DNA of 64,000 nucleotides from Enterocloster clostridioformis (GTDB lineage: Bacteria; Bacillota; Clostridia; Lachnospirales; Lachnospiraceae): contig NZ_JAIWZC010000001.1 in the NCBI RefSeq assembly GCF_020297485.1, forward strand, positions 4,588,001 to 4,652,000, written 5' to 3'. The position numbers and the translations under genes are program-made. The notes under the pieces were generated by a model. It saw nothing but the letters and a program-made list of their open reading frames with translations, did not search any database and was not told the origin of the DNA. Below are positions 25,514-34,957 of this stretch, piece by piece (the stretch's first letter is position 1; every line of letters begins with the position of its first letter).

Positions 25514-27910
25514 ATGGAGAAGAGACAGGTAGAGGTACTGGCACCGGCAGGGTCATTTGAAAGTATGAAGGCAGCAGTGGCAGCGGGAGCTGACGCAGTC
25601 TATATGGGGGGCAGCCGGTTCGGAGCCAGAGCCTATGCGGATAACCCGGATGAAAAGGGGCTTTTGGAGGCCATGGGCTATGTTCATCTGCACGGACGGC
25701 GTTTGTACATGACAGTCAATACCCTGTTCAAGGAAGATGAGCTGAACGACCTGGAAAACTACATGCGCCCCTACTGCGAGAGGGGATTGGACGGTGTCAT
25801 AGTCCAGGATTTGGGAGCGCTGGCTTTCATGCGCCGGCATTTTCCGGGGCTGGAGCTTCATTCCAGCACCCAGATGACGGTGACCAGCGTATACGGGGCC
25901 AGGATGATGAAGGAACTGGGATGCAGCCGGGTAGTTACTGCCAGGGAAATGTCACTGGAGGAAATACGGCGAATCCATGATGAGGTAGACATAGAGATAG
26001 AGAGCTTTGTACACGGAGCCCTCTGTTACTGCTATTCAGGACAATGTCTTATGAGCAGCCTTATTGGCGGCAGAAGCGGAAACAGGGGACGCTGCGCCCA
26101 GCCCTGCCGTCTTCCCTACTCGGTATATGAGCCGGAGGATATAAGCCGGATGAATGGAAAACATTCCGTGCCTGAACAGGCCGGCCAGGCTGGAGCCAGG
26201 TCCCGAATCAGTGAACAGACCGGAAAAAGGAACCAGGGCAAAAAGCCGGGCGCCTCCGGCCGGCCGGATCCATCCCCTCTCAATAAAAGCAGCGAGAGAT
26301 ACGTGCTGAGCCTGAAAGATTTGTGCACCCTTGACATCCTGCCCGATATCATAGAGGCAGGCGTGTACTCCCTGAAGATAGAGGGAAGAATGAAGAGCCC
26401 CAGATATACGGCGGGCGTGGTGAGCATTTACCGCAAATACGTGGACCGGTATCTGAAGCAGGGACGGGACGGTTACCGTGTGGAGCCGGAGGACAGGAAG
26501 ATGCTCCTGGACCTTTTTGACAGAGGCGGGTTCACAGACGGCTACTACGCCCGGCACAATGGCCGCGGCATGGTAGCGCTGAGGGAAAAGCCGGAGTTCA
26601 GGGAGGGAAACCAGAAACTTTTTGAATATCTGGATAAGACCTATGTGGAGGCCGAACTGAAGGAGAATGTACGGGGGCATGTGGAGCTGGCAGAGGGAGA
26701 GCCCAGCCGCCTGACCCTGGAGTGCCGCAAAGAAAAGGTCCAGGTTCTGGGCCAGGCGCCCCAGGCAGCCGAAAAACAGCCCATGACCCGGGAGAAGGTA
26801 TTAAAACAGCTGAATAAGACGGGAGGGAGCCCCTTTTGTTTCCAAACACTCACAGCCCAAATCGAAGGAGATTTATTCCTTCCGGTTCAGGCGCTCAATG
26901 AGCTGCGCCGCGCCGGCTTTGAAGAGCTGGAGAAAAAGCTTACCGGCGCCGCATTGGCCATTGGACATTCTTCTGCGGACCCGACATCCCGGCCCGTTCT
27001 TATCCAAAACATAGCTTCGCAGTCCCGGCCCGTTCTTACCCAAACCGCAGCCCCCCAGTCTCAGCCCGTCCTCACGGCCTTCCTGGAAGAAACAGCCCAG
27101 CTTTCTCCTGTCCTGGCCCGCGGTGAGATATCGGTGGTTTATCTGGACGCGGACGGTTTCGGCCCGGACCAGTGGAGGGATATCGCTGACCGCTGCCACG
27201 ACAGGGGAAAACAGTGCTGGCTGGCCCTTCCGCAGATATTCCGGTCCCATGCGCAGAGATACCTGGGGGACAGCCGTCATCTGCTGTGTCAGGCCGGCTT
27301 TGACGGCGTGTTAATCAGGGCACTGGAGGAGACCGTATGGCTGAAAGACCTTATGGAACAGGAAATGCCCGGGCTCCCCCTGCCCTTTGGCATGGACGCT
27401 TCGGTATATGGCTGGAACAGCCGGTCCGCCAGAGTGCTGGCATCTGTGGGCGCCTCCATGCTCACCATGTCCTGGGAGCTGAACAGCCGTGAGCTGGAGC
27501 CTGTTCTTGAGTCATGCCGCGGCCTGGGGCTGACCAGCGAGCTCATTATCTATGGAAACGCGCCTATGATGGTATCTGCCCAGTGCATCACCAATACGGT
27601 GAAGGGGTGTACCCATAAACGGGGGACACTTATGATGAAGGACAGGACAGGCGCCGTACTTCCTGTAAAGAACCATTGTTCCTTCTGCTACAATACCATT
27701 TACAATCCCGCGCCCCTGTCCCTGCTGGGCAGCGAAAAGCTGGTGCGCCGTCTCATGGCGGAGCGCCTGCGCCTTCAGTTTACGGTGGAGGGAACAGAGC
27801 AGACAGAAAAGGTACTCGACGCATTCATCGGTTCCTTTGTATATAACAGGGATGTGGATGTCCCCTTCAGAGACTTTACCAGGGGACATTTTAAGCGCGG
27901 AGTGGAGTGA
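25514..27910 (+). CDS. U32-family peptidase (collagenase-like / RlhA type)
   Basis: The 798-residue protein starts with the U32 core (VEVLAPAGSFESMKAAVAAGADAVYMGG). It carries the family signature around residues 165-200: ESFVHGALCYCYSGQCLMSS, GGRSGNRGRCAQPCR. A DUF3656-like region and a C-terminal cysteine cluster (C...C...HCSFCYN) follow. Members were named peptidases, but several modify RNA (E. coli RlhA hydroxylates 23S rRNA), so the reaction is uncertain. Two low-complexity inserts are odd: a charged Gly/Gln-rich loop at about 215-260, and a 12-residue repeat (SRPVLxQxxAxQ) near 495-520. AGGAAAGG lies 9 bases before ATG 25514. The FtsW-like gene follows with overlap or near-overlap. Confidence 0.9.
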   Translation: MEKRQVEVLAPAGSFESMKAAVAAGADAVYMGGSRFGARAYADNPDEKGLLEAMGYVHLHGRRLYMTVNTLFKEDELNDLENYMRPYCERGLDGVIVQDLGALAFMRRHFPGLELHSSTQMTVTSVYGARMMKELGCSRVVTAREMSLEEIRRIHDEVDIEIESFVHGALCYCYSGQCLMSSLIGGRSGNRGRCAQPCRLPYSVYEPEDISRMNGKHSVPEQAGQAGARSRISEQTGKRNQGKKPGASGRPDPSPLNKSSERYVLSLKDLCTLDILPDIIEAGVYSLKIEGRMKSPRYTAGVVSIYRKYVDRYLKQGRDGYRVEPEDRKMLLDLFDRGGFTDGYYARHNGRGMVALREKPEFREGNQKLFEYLDKTYVEAELKENVRGHVELAEGEPSRLTLECRKEKVQVLGQAPQAAEKQPMTREKVLKQLNKTGGSPFCFQTLTAQIEGDLFLPVQALNELRRAGFEELEKKLTGAALAIGHSSADPTSRPVLIQNIASQSRPVLTQTAAPQSQPVLTAFLEETAQLSPVLARGEISVVYLDADGFGPDQWRDIADRCHDRGKQCWLALPQIFRSHAQRYLGDSRHLLCQAGFDGVLIRALEETVWLKDLMEQEMPGLPLPFGMDASVYGWNSRSARVLASVGASMLTMSWELNSRELEPVLESCRGLGLTSELIIYGNAPMMVSAQCITNTVKGCTHKRGTLMMKDRTGAVLPVKNHCSFCYNTIYNPAPLSLLGSEKLVRRLMAERLRLQFTVEGTEQTEKVLDAFIGSFVYNRDVDVPFRDFTRGHFKRGVE

Positions 27911-27915
27911 GGCTT

Positions 27916-29271
27916 ATGACCAATCTGATTGTAGAAATATCCAAATATCTGATGATACTGCTGATGGCGGTCTACACCTATGCGAATTTCCGCTTTTTTT
28001 CCTTCCCGGATATGGAGCGCAAGCGCAAGGTATGTGCCAGGCAGAACCGGGCCATGTTCGCCATTCATTTTCTGGCGTACCTGGTTATGTTTCTGAAGAC
28101 AGAGGACGAGGGGATGCAGGCCATGCTTCTGGCGTTTTACGGGGCCCAGGTGGTCTTTTTCCTGTGCTATATTTATCTGTACCGCCTGCTGTACCGGAAT
28201 GTGTCCAGACTGCTGGTTAACAACGCCTGCATGCTGTTATGCGTGGGCTTTATCATGCTTACCCGGCTGTCCATGGCAAAGGGCCTGGACAAGGCCCTGC
28301 GCCAGTTTGCCATCGTGGTCATATCCGCGGCCCTGGCCTGGCTGGTGCCCTATATTATGGAGCGGGTATGGCAGCTTTACAAGCTTCAGTGGGTGTATGC
28401 GGGGGCAGGGCTCCTCATTCTTCTGGTGGTATGGGCTGCCGGCAATGAAAGCTTCGGGGCCCAATTGTCCCTTACCATAGCAGGTGTGTCCATCCAGCCG
28501 TCGGAATTTGTGAAGCTGACCTTTGTATTCTTCGCAGCGTCCATGTTCTATCAGTCCACGGATTTTAAGACCATTTTCCTGACAACGGCTGTGGCCGGTG
28601 CTCATGTTCTGGTGCTGGTGCTTTCCAAGGATTTGGGAAGCGCTCTGATTTTCTTTGTCACTTACCTGCTGATGCTCTTTGTGGCCACGGGAAGCTGGCT
28701 GTATCTGATAACGGGAAGCGCTCTGGGAACGGGAGCCGCCCTGGCAGCCTATCAGCTGTTCGACCATGTGCGCCGCAGGGTGTCGGCCTGGAGCAACCCG
28801 TGGGCCGATATAGAAAACAAAGGATACCAGATTACCCAGTCCCTTTTTGCCATTGGCACAGGGGGATGGTTTGGTATGGGACTCTGCCAGGGAATGCCGG
28901 GAAAGATACCGGTGGTGGAGAAGGATTTTATATTTTCGGCGGTGTCGGAGGAGATGGGGGCCATTTTTGCCATCTGCGTACTTCTTATCTGCCTGGGCTG
29001 TTTCATTCAGTTCATGATGATTGCAGCCAGAATGCAGGCCGTGTTCTACAAGCTGATAGCATTTGGTCTGGGAGTGGAGTATATCGTGCAGGTATTTCTG
29101 ACTGTTGGCGGTGTGACCAAATTCATACCGTCCACAGGAGTGACGCTGCCCTTTGTCAGCTACGGAGGAAGCTCCATCCTGGGAACATTCCTGCTGTTTG
29201 GCATTATCCAGGGTCTTTATATCCTGAAACGCAACGATGAGGAAGAAACCGGAGAGGAGGTGATGCCATGA
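27916..29271 (+). CDS. FtsW/RodA/SpoVE-family peptidoglycan polymerase
   Basis: The 451-residue SEDS-family protein has about ten to twelve membrane helices. The conserved segments are visible: QPSEFVKL (about residue 195), LSKDLGSALIFF (the Asp of the catalytic region), GNPWAD-type loop as SNPWADIENKGYQITQSL, FSAVSEEMGAIF, and the C-terminal STGVTLPFVSYGGSSIL. SEDS proteins polymerise glycan strands with a class B PBP. Here that partner is encoded immediately downstream with a 4-base ATGA overlap. The ATG at 27916 follows GGAGTGAGG; a GTG three codons earlier overlaps the previous stop. A FtsW/RodA-PbpA pair in elongation, division or sporulation cannot be told apart by eye. Confidence 0.93.
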   Translation: MTNLIVEISKYLMILLMAVYTYANFRFFSFPDMERKRKVCARQNRAMFAIHFLAYLVMFLKTEDEGMQAMLLAFYGAQVVFFLCYIYLYRLLYRNVSRLLVNNACMLLCVGFIMLTRLSMAKGLDKALRQFAIVVISAALAWLVPYIMERVWQLYKLQWVYAGAGLLILLVVWAAGNESFGAQLSLTIAGVSIQPSEFVKLTFVFFAASMFYQSTDFKTIFLTTAVAGAHVLVLVLSKDLGSALIFFVTYLLMLFVATGSWLYLITGSALGTGAALAAYQLFDHVRRRVSAWSNPWADIENKGYQITQSLFAIGTGGWFGMGLCQGMPGKIPVVEKDFIFSAVSEEMGAIFAICVLLICLGCFIQFMMIAARMQAVFYKLIAFGLGVEYIVQVFLTVGGVTKFIPSTGVTLPFVSYGGSSILGTFLLFGIIQGLYILKRNDEEETGEEVMP

Positions 29272-30713
29272 GTAAGAAGGCAGATACCGGCTCAAAGTCC
29301 AATCAAACATCCAACCGCAGCATTCTGGGCATCACCTATGTGGTGGCGGCCCTGTTCCTGGGACTGGCAGCCTATCTGGGGTATTTTCTTCAGGTGAAAA
29401 GCGAGGATGTAATAAACAACTCCTATAACGCAAGGCTGGACAGCTTTTCGGACCGTATCGTGAGGGGCAGGATTCTGGCATCAGACGGTACGGTGCTGGC
29501 CCAGACTCAGATGGACGGCGAGGGAAATGAGACAAGGGTGTATCCCTTCGGAGATATCTTTGACCATGCGGTGGGCTATTCCACCAAAGGCAAGACGGGA
29601 ATCGAGGCCCTTGCCAATTTCTATCTGCTGACTTCCCATGTGAACCTGATGGAGCAGGTGGGAAATGAACTGACCGGCAATAAGAATCCGGGAGACGATG
29701 TATACACCACCCTGGATACAGAGCTTCAGCAGGCTGCCTACGCCGCGCTGGGAGCCAGAAAGGGAGTGGTCATTGCCATGGAGCCGGATACCGGCAAGAT
29801 ACTCGCCATTGTATCAAAGCCCGGCTACGATCCCAACAGCCTGCTGGGGGACTGGGAAGCCCTGACCGCCCAGGAAAATAAAGAGGGACAGCTTTTAAAC
29901 AGGGCCACTCAGGGACTTTATCCCCCTGGTTCCACCTTTAAAATAGTGACTGCGCTGGAATATATGCGGGAACATCCTGCGGATTATAAGAATTACCAGT
30001 TTGACTGTGACGGTGTGTATGAGAACGGAGAATACCGGATTAAGTGCTATCACGGTACGGCCCATGGCCATCAGGATTTCACCCTGGCTTTTGCCAATTC
30101 CTGCAACGGCGCGTTTGCCAGCCTGGGTCTTGAGATGGACCTGGGAAAATGGAACAGCACCGCGGGAGAGCTCCTCTTTAACGGACCTCTCCCGCTGAGC
30201 GGAATTCCCTATAAGCAGAGCGCCTACAACATGAAACCCGGAGCCGGAACCTGGGAAATTCTGCAGACCTCCATCGGACAGGGAACAACCCAGATTACGC
30301 CCCTTCACAATGCCATGATTACGGCTGCCATAGCCAACGGAGGCACCCTGATGAAACCCTATTTTCTGGACTCTGTTGTCAGCGCGGGAGATGAAACCAT
30401 CAAAAAGTTCATGCCCGCCGCCTACGGAAGCCTTATGAGCGCGGAGGAGGCAGCGGGACTTACGGAGCTTATGAGAGCGGTTGTCACAGAGGGAACGGGT
30501 TCGGCTGTGCGCACAGATGCTTATACGGTGGCGGCAAAGACAGGGTCTGCCGAGTTTGAGACAGGAAAGGAAACCCATGCCTGGTTCACCGGATTTGCGC
30601 CGGCTGAGTCACCGCGGCTGGTGGTGACGGTTCTGGTGGAGGAAGGCGGCAGCGGAGGAAAGGCGGCGGCCCCCATAGCCAGACAGCTTTTTGATATCTA
30701 TATGGGCCGTTGA
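29268..30713 (+). CDS. Class B penicillin-binding protein (FtsI/PbpA type transpeptidase)
   Basis: The 481-residue PBP has an N-terminal membrane anchor (about residues 19-41), a short pedestal domain, and a transpeptidase domain. The active-site triad of motifs is complete: S222-TFK, SCN at 278-280 and K424-TG. At 481 residues it is shorter than PBP2x-like FtsI and resembles the compact PbpA partner found next to FtsW/RodA genes. It cross-links peptidoglycan outside the membrane and is a beta-lactam target. Translational coupling to the SEDS gene (ATGA overlap) supports a working pair. Its 3' end overlaps the convergent LysR remnant by 16 bases. Confidence 0.94.
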   Translation: MSKKADTGSKSNQTSNRSILGITYVVAALFLGLAAYLGYFLQVKSEDVINNSYNARLDSFSDRIVRGRILASDGTVLAQTQMDGEGNETRVYPFGDIFDHAVGYSTKGKTGIEALANFYLLTSHVNLMEQVGNELTGNKNPGDDVYTTLDTELQQAAYAALGARKGVVIAMEPDTGKILAIVSKPGYDPNSLLGDWEALTAQENKEGQLLNRATQGLYPPGSTFKIVTALEYMREHPADYKNYQFDCDGVYENGEYRIKCYHGTAHGHQDFTLAFANSCNGAFASLGLEMDLGKWNSTAGELLFNGPLPLSGIPYKQSAYNMKPGAGTWEILQTSIGQGTTQITPLHNAMITAAIANGGTLMKPYFLDSVVSAGDETIKKFMPAAYGSLMSAEEAAGLTELMRAVVTEGTGSAVRTDAYTVAAKTGSAEFETGKETHAWFTGFAPAESPRLVVTVLVEEGGSGGKAAAPIARQLFDIYMGR

Positions 30714-31252
30714 GCCGGATTTTCGGCAAACAGCTCTTTTAATTCCCGGATGAACTGCTTTTCACGGGAATTCATGGTGTAGGAGGCGTGATGCAGGCAG
30801 TAGGCGTCCATTCCAAAGGGAGAATCCACAATGGAAATCTCCACGCAGTCTTCGCTGTATGTATCGGTAAAGCGTTTCATCATCACGGTGACATACCGGC
30901 TCTGGCGGATGGCGTCGATGAGGCCGCCACGGTCGAACACATATAATATATTATTGTCATTTTTAAAATTCAGAATTTTCAGCCATTCATCAAACTTAAA
31001 ATTTTCGTACATGATGAACTTATAATCGGTTATGCTGTCAAAAGGAATCTCCTTCTTACGTGAAAGGGGGTTCTTTTTTGATGCCAGAAGGATCAGGGGG
31101 CGGTTGCGGGCAATGGGAATCAGCTTCAGATTATGCTTTTTCGCAAGAGCATAATAGGTGTCGCTGACCGTATCAAAGCAGTAAAACAGGGACATTAAAC
31201 AACCGGCAAGTGCCTTATCTTCACCAAGATTTTGTAATATGGGAACATTCAT
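30698..31252 (-). pseudogene. LysR-family regulator fragment lacking its DNA-binding domain
   Basis: The 184 residues read from an internal ATG are a LysR effector-binding domain: LKLIPIARNRPLILLASKKNPLS, then ITDYKFIMYENF, LYVFDRGGLIDAIRQSRYVTVMM, and an ending SREKQFIRELKELF. The N-terminal helix-turn-helix (about 90 residues) and the first strand of the effector domain are missing. The frame upstream of 31252 is antisense to the agmatinase-like gene. The divergent pair LysR-agmatinase would normally share a promoter region; here both 5' ends meet directly. It is probably a deletion scar, so agmatinase control by this regulator is lost. Confidence 0.7.
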
Positions 31253-32135
31253 GAGAATGCAGAAAGTGGACTCAGCAGAGGGGCTGGATTTCGCCATCGC
31301 AGGGGCTCCATTTGACACAGCCAGTTCCTTCCGGTCCGGCTCACGCTTTGGTCCCAACGCAATCAGGAATATCTCAGCCATGATGAAGCCCAACAATGTA
31401 ATCATGCAGGTAAACATCATGGACGGGTTAAAGGGCGGGGATATAGGTGATTTTAATGTGACTCCGGGTTACATACGCCCAACCTACCAGGCAATTGAAG
31501 AAGGGGTTGCCGGCATCCTGAAGGAAAACGCATGTCCCATCGTACTGGGAGGCGACCATTCCATCACGCTGGCGGAGCTTCGCGCGGCTGCCAAAAAGTA
31601 CGGCCCCGTTGCCCTGGTACACTTTGACTCCCACTCCGATTTATGCGATGAGGTATTTGGCCAGAAATATAACCATGGCACGCCATTCCGCAGGGCGTTG
31701 GAGGAAAACCTTATCGATGCGTCCCATTCCATCCAGGTGGGGATGCGCGGATCCCTGTATGACCCGGATGAGCATAAGATGGCGGCAGAGCTGGGAATGA
31801 AGCTGATTCCGGCCCACAAGGTAAGAGAAATGGGGCTGGAGACACTGGTTAAGACGATTCTGGAACGGGTAGGTGATAAGCCATGCTTCCTGACCTTTGA
31901 CATTGACTTTGTAGACCCTGCATATGCTCCCGGAACAGGCACTCCTGAGGTGGGAGGCTTTACTTCCCTGGAAGCTCTGGAGCTGGTACGGAATATCAAG
32001 GATTTGAACTTTGTGGGATTTGACCTTGTGGAGGTACTTCCGGCATATGACCACGGTGAAATAACCGCTTATCTGGCAGCCAACATTGTATTTGAATACC
32101 TGTCCATCCTGGCAGTGAAGAAAAAAGCAAAATAG
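31239..32135 (+). CDS. Agmatinase-like ureohydrolase (possibly clipped N terminus)
   Basis: The 298-residue protein is an arginase/agmatinase-fold Mn2+ enzyme. Metal-binding blocks are GGDHSITLAEL, VHFDSHSDLCDE (usually DAHxD) and TFDIDFVDPAYAPGTGTPEVGG. It cleaves a guanidino compound to urea and an amine: agmatine to putrescine, or another such as guanidinobutyrate. The frame begins at the TFMR block. E. coli SpeB carries about 16-20 residues ahead of that point. No ribosome site precedes ATG 31239, and an in-frame stop lies at 31182, so the native start and promoter appear lost. The remaining core is intact. A YjiH-family membrane protein follows 25 bases downstream. Confidence 0.85.
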   Translation: MGTFMRMQKVDSAEGLDFAIAGAPFDTASSFRSGSRFGPNAIRNISAMMKPNNVIMQVNIMDGLKGGDIGDFNVTPGYIRPTYQAIEEGVAGILKENACPIVLGGDHSITLAELRAAAKKYGPVALVHFDSHSDLCDEVFGQKYNHGTPFRRALEENLIDASHSIQVGMRGSLYDPDEHKMAAELGMKLIPAHKVREMGLETLVKTILERVGDKPCFLTFDIDFVDPAYAPGTGTPEVGGFTSLEALELVRNIKDLNFVGFDLVEVLPAYDHGEITAYLAANIVFEYLSILAVKKKAK

Positions 32136-32160
32136 CGGCAGCTGCAATGGAGGATAAGGC

Positions 32161-33597
32161 ATGGAAAATGACAATAATGTGAACGGGAACCTGAATGACA
32201 ACTCGGTATTAGACGCCCTGGTGCTTACCGGAAATCAGTGGAAAGGCGGGATAGTAAAGGCAGTCATCTTCACCTTGATTGCAGTCATCATCTTTTTTGT
32301 CCCGGTCACGGTAAGGGGAAGCACGGATGTCACCTTCGGCATCATATATAAAAATATTAAAGCTGGCCTGGGACTTGCGGGACTCTGGATGGGCGGACTT
32401 ATCATCATGGGAAACGGCCTGGCCAGCGTATACGGAAAATACTTTTGTAAAAACAGGGATTCAGCTGTTTACAGGTACTATCAGGAGGATTCGGTGCTGC
32501 ATCCGCTGTTTTACCTGATGGGCAGTATATTTGCCCTGATTCTGGTACTGCACTACACCTTTCCCGCCTTTGAAGGGCCGGCGGCCATCGTCAGTCCCGG
32601 CATAGGAGAAACCGTATACTCCATTGCCATGGACGTAGCCTGGATTATTCCGGTCAGTGCGGTCTTCATGCCGTTTCTGCTGAATTACGGAATCGTGGAT
32701 TTTATCGGAAGCCTGATGGAGCCGCTGATGCGGCCTGTGTTTAAGATTCCCGGCAGGAGTGCTGTCAACGCCATTGCGTCCTTTGTCAGCTCTGCCTCGG
32801 TGGGGGTGCTGATTACCAGCAAGCTGTACCAGCGTGGGATTTACACGAAAAAGGAAGCAGCCCTCATCGCCACGGGATTCAGCGCGGTCAGCGTGGGATT
32901 TGCCTATAAGGTGATAGAGACAGCCGACCTTTCGGAATATTTCCTGCCCATTTATTTTATCGCGCTGCTGGTGACGCTCATTGTCAGCTTCTTTATGGCC
33001 AGGATTCCGCCTTTGTCCCGCAAGGCGTCTGTGTTTGCAGACGGACGGCAGCAGACAAAGGAGGAGATTCAGGCGGAACGTGTACCTGCCAGGGCAGTGC
33101 TTAAGACAGGCGCGTCCAGGGCAGTCAAGAAAGCGGCCACTGCGCCCGGCCTTTTTAAGGAAATCCGGTCCAGTATTCTGGACAGCTGTTATGTGCTGCC
33201 AAAGGTGATATCACTTCTGACGGCCGTGGGAATCATAGCAATGCTCATCGCCGCTTATACCCCGGTATTTAACTGGATTGGCAAATTATTTGCCCCCCTG
33301 CTTGTTCTGCTGCAGGTTCCCAACGCGGCTGAGATTGCGCCGGCCCTTCCGGTTGGAATCGCGGAGATGTTCCTGCCCGTGCTGATGATTGCCGATAAGG
33401 TCGGCACCCTGGCCGTGGGGGCCAGGTACATGGTGGTCACCGTATCCATGGTGCAGATTATCTTCTTTTCTGAAACCATCGTGGTCATGATGTCAACTAA
33501 GATACCCGTATCCTTGAAGGAACTGATTATCTGCTTCTTTGAACGGACCATTGTGGCCATACCAATCAGCGCATTGTTCATGCATCTATTATTTTAA
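32161..33597 (+). CDS. YjiH-family membrane protein with nucleoside-recognition (GATE) domains
   Basis: The 478-residue protein has about ten to eleven membrane helices. Its resemblance is to YjiH/nucleoside recognition (GATE) proteins: IIPVSAVFMPFLLNYGIVDFIGSLMEPLMRPVFKIPGRSAVNAIASFVSSASVGVLITS region in the middle and a second similar half near the C terminus. These are putative transporters of unknown substrate. In clostridia they often sit next to agmatinase-like ureohydrolases, so uptake of the guanidino substrate or export of product is a reasonable guess. ATG follows AATGGAGGATAAGGC. A good terminator follows. Confidence 0.82.
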   Translation: MENDNNVNGNLNDNSVLDALVLTGNQWKGGIVKAVIFTLIAVIIFFVPVTVRGSTDVTFGIIYKNIKAGLGLAGLWMGGLIIMGNGLASVYGKYFCKNRDSAVYRYYQEDSVLHPLFYLMGSIFALILVLHYTFPAFEGPAAIVSPGIGETVYSIAMDVAWIIPVSAVFMPFLLNYGIVDFIGSLMEPLMRPVFKIPGRSAVNAIASFVSSASVGVLITSKLYQRGIYTKKEAALIATGFSAVSVGFAYKVIETADLSEYFLPIYFIALLVTLIVSFFMARIPPLSRKASVFADGRQQTKEEIQAERVPARAVLKTGASRAVKKAATAPGLFKEIRSSILDSCYVLPKVISLLTAVGIIAMLIAAYTPVFNWIGKLFAPLLVLLQVPNAAEIAPALPVGIAEMFLPVLMIADKVGTLAVGARYMVVTVSMVQIIFFSETIVVMMSTKIPVSLKELIICFFERTIVAIPISALFMHLLF

Positions 33598-33616
33598 AGA
33601 ATAACGGTATATGTAG

Positions 33617-33662
33617 AAAACAGGGAGATTTCATGTTATAATCTCCCTGTTTGCTTTATTTT
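33617..33662 (+). terminator. Terminator after the YjiH gene
   Basis: AAAACAGGGAGATT pairs with AATCTCCCTGTTT and is followed by GCTTTATTTT. Confidence 0.88.
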
Positions 33663-33703
33663 AGGGCGTGTATTCACGCATTTGAGAAGAGAGGAGAATC
33701 TAC

Positions 33704-34498
33704 GTGTTCCGAGCAGAGGATTATGTAAAAGTGGACAGTCTGTCCGAGGCGTATGAACTATGCCAGAAGCGCAGCAGCCTGGTTGTGGGAGGCATGGTGT
33801 GGCTTAAGATGACCAGTGTGACCAAACGTACCATCGTGGACCTGTCCGGCCTGGGACTTGATAAAATCGAGGAAACCAAGGAAGAATTCAGGATTGGCGC
33901 CATGTGCACCCTGCGCCAGTTGGAGACAGACCAGGGGCTTAACCAGTATTTCGGAGGCATTTTTAAGGAATGCACACGCCATATCGTGGGTGTTCAGATG
34001 CGCAACCTGGCTACGGTGGGAGGCAGCATTTACAGCCGCTTTGGTTTTTCCGACATCCTGACCTGCCTGATGGCCCTGGATACATATGTGGAGCTTTATC
34101 ACGGAGGAATGGTTCCTCTGGAAGAATTTGCCAAACGGCCTGTGCGCCGGGATGACAGGGATATTTTGGTGCGCATTATCATAAAAAAAGACGGAAGAAA
34201 GGCAGCCTACACCACCCAGAGAAATTCGGAAACGGATTTTCCGGTCATAGCCTGCTGTGTATCCCGATGGGGCAATGACTGGTATGTGGCGGTGGGAGCC
34301 AGGCCGGGGAGGGCGCAGGTCGTGAAAATCAGGGACGACGGATACGACAGCCTTGCACAGCTTGCCGGGGAGGCAGCTGATTCCTTTACCTATGGCAGCA
34401 ATACGAGGGCAAGCGGACAGTACCGCCGCCAGCTGGCTGCTGTGTATACAAGGCGCCTTATGGAGAGACTTACAGGAAGGAGCGTAAGCAAAGGATGA
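33704..34498 (+). CDS. Molybdenum hydroxylase FAD-binding subunit (XdhB/CoxM type)
   Basis: The 264-residue subunit belongs to the FAD-binding domain of xanthine dehydrogenase/CO dehydrogenase medium chains. The FAD pyrophosphate loops are visible as VVGGMVWL near residue 26 and NLATVGGSIYSR near residue 100. The C-terminal CO-deh flavoprotein domain is present (YRRQLAAVYTRRLMERL). It passes electrons from the iron-sulphur subunit to NAD or another carrier. The start is GTG, with GAGAGGAGA in front. The next subunit gene starts inside its stop codon (ATGA), so the three genes form one operon in the order FAD, Fe-S, Mo. Confidence 0.9.
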   Translation: MFRAEDYVKVDSLSEAYELCQKRSSLVVGGMVWLKMTSVTKRTIVDLSGLGLDKIEETKEEFRIGAMCTLRQLETDQGLNQYFGGIFKECTRHIVGVQMRNLATVGGSIYSRFGFSDILTCLMALDTYVELYHGGMVPLEEFAKRPVRRDDRDILVRIIIKKDGRKAAYTTQRNSETDFPVIACCVSRWGNDWYVAVGARPGRAQVVKIRDDGYDSLAQLAGEAADSFTYGSNTRASGQYRRQLAAVYTRRLMERLTGRSVSKG

Positions 34499-34953
34499 AT
34501 ATAGAGTTTCGGTTAAATGGAAAAAATGTGCAGGCAGAGGCGGAGCCGGATGACCTTCTCCTGGATTTGGTGAGAAGTCTGGGATGCTGCAGCGTGAAAC
34601 GCGGCTGTGAGACAGCTAACTGCGGCCTGTGCACCGTATGGCTGGACGGAAAGCCTGTGCTGTCATGCTCCACCCTGGCTGTGAGGGCAAACGGCCGCCA
34701 TGTCACTACTCTGGAAGGACTTCAGAAGGAAGCAGAGGAATTCGGCATGTTTCTGGCAGCGGAGGGCGGAGAGCAGTGCGGATTCTGCAGCCCCGGCTTC
34801 ATCATGAATGTGCTGGCCATGGAGCGGGAGCTTAAAAATCCGGATGAGGAGACCATCAAGGAATATCTGGCCGGCAATCTGTGCCGCTGCAGCGGATATA
34901 TGTCCCAGCTGCGGGCGGTTAAGAAATATCTGGAATCGAAACAGGAGGTGTGA
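34495..34953 (+). CDS. Molybdenum hydroxylase 2Fe-2S subunit (XdhC/CoxS type)
   Basis: The 152-residue protein carries two 2Fe-2S clusters. The N-terminal plant-ferredoxin-type site is CCSVKRGCETANCGLC plus the later C in VLSCSTL. The C-terminal helical site is QCGFCSPGF and LCRCSGY. Length and arrangement are typical. It relays electrons from the molybdenum centre to FAD. It overlaps the FAD gene by 4 bases, and the large subunit starts 4 bases after its stop. Confidence 0.95.
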   Translation: MNIEFRLNGKNVQAEAEPDDLLLDLVRSLGCCSVKRGCETANCGLCTVWLDGKPVLSCSTLAVRANGRHVTTLEGLQKEAEEFGMFLAAEGGEQCGFCSPGFIMNVLAMERELKNPDEETIKEYLAGNLCRCSGYMSQLRAVKKYLESKQEV

Positions 34954-34957
34954 GCAG

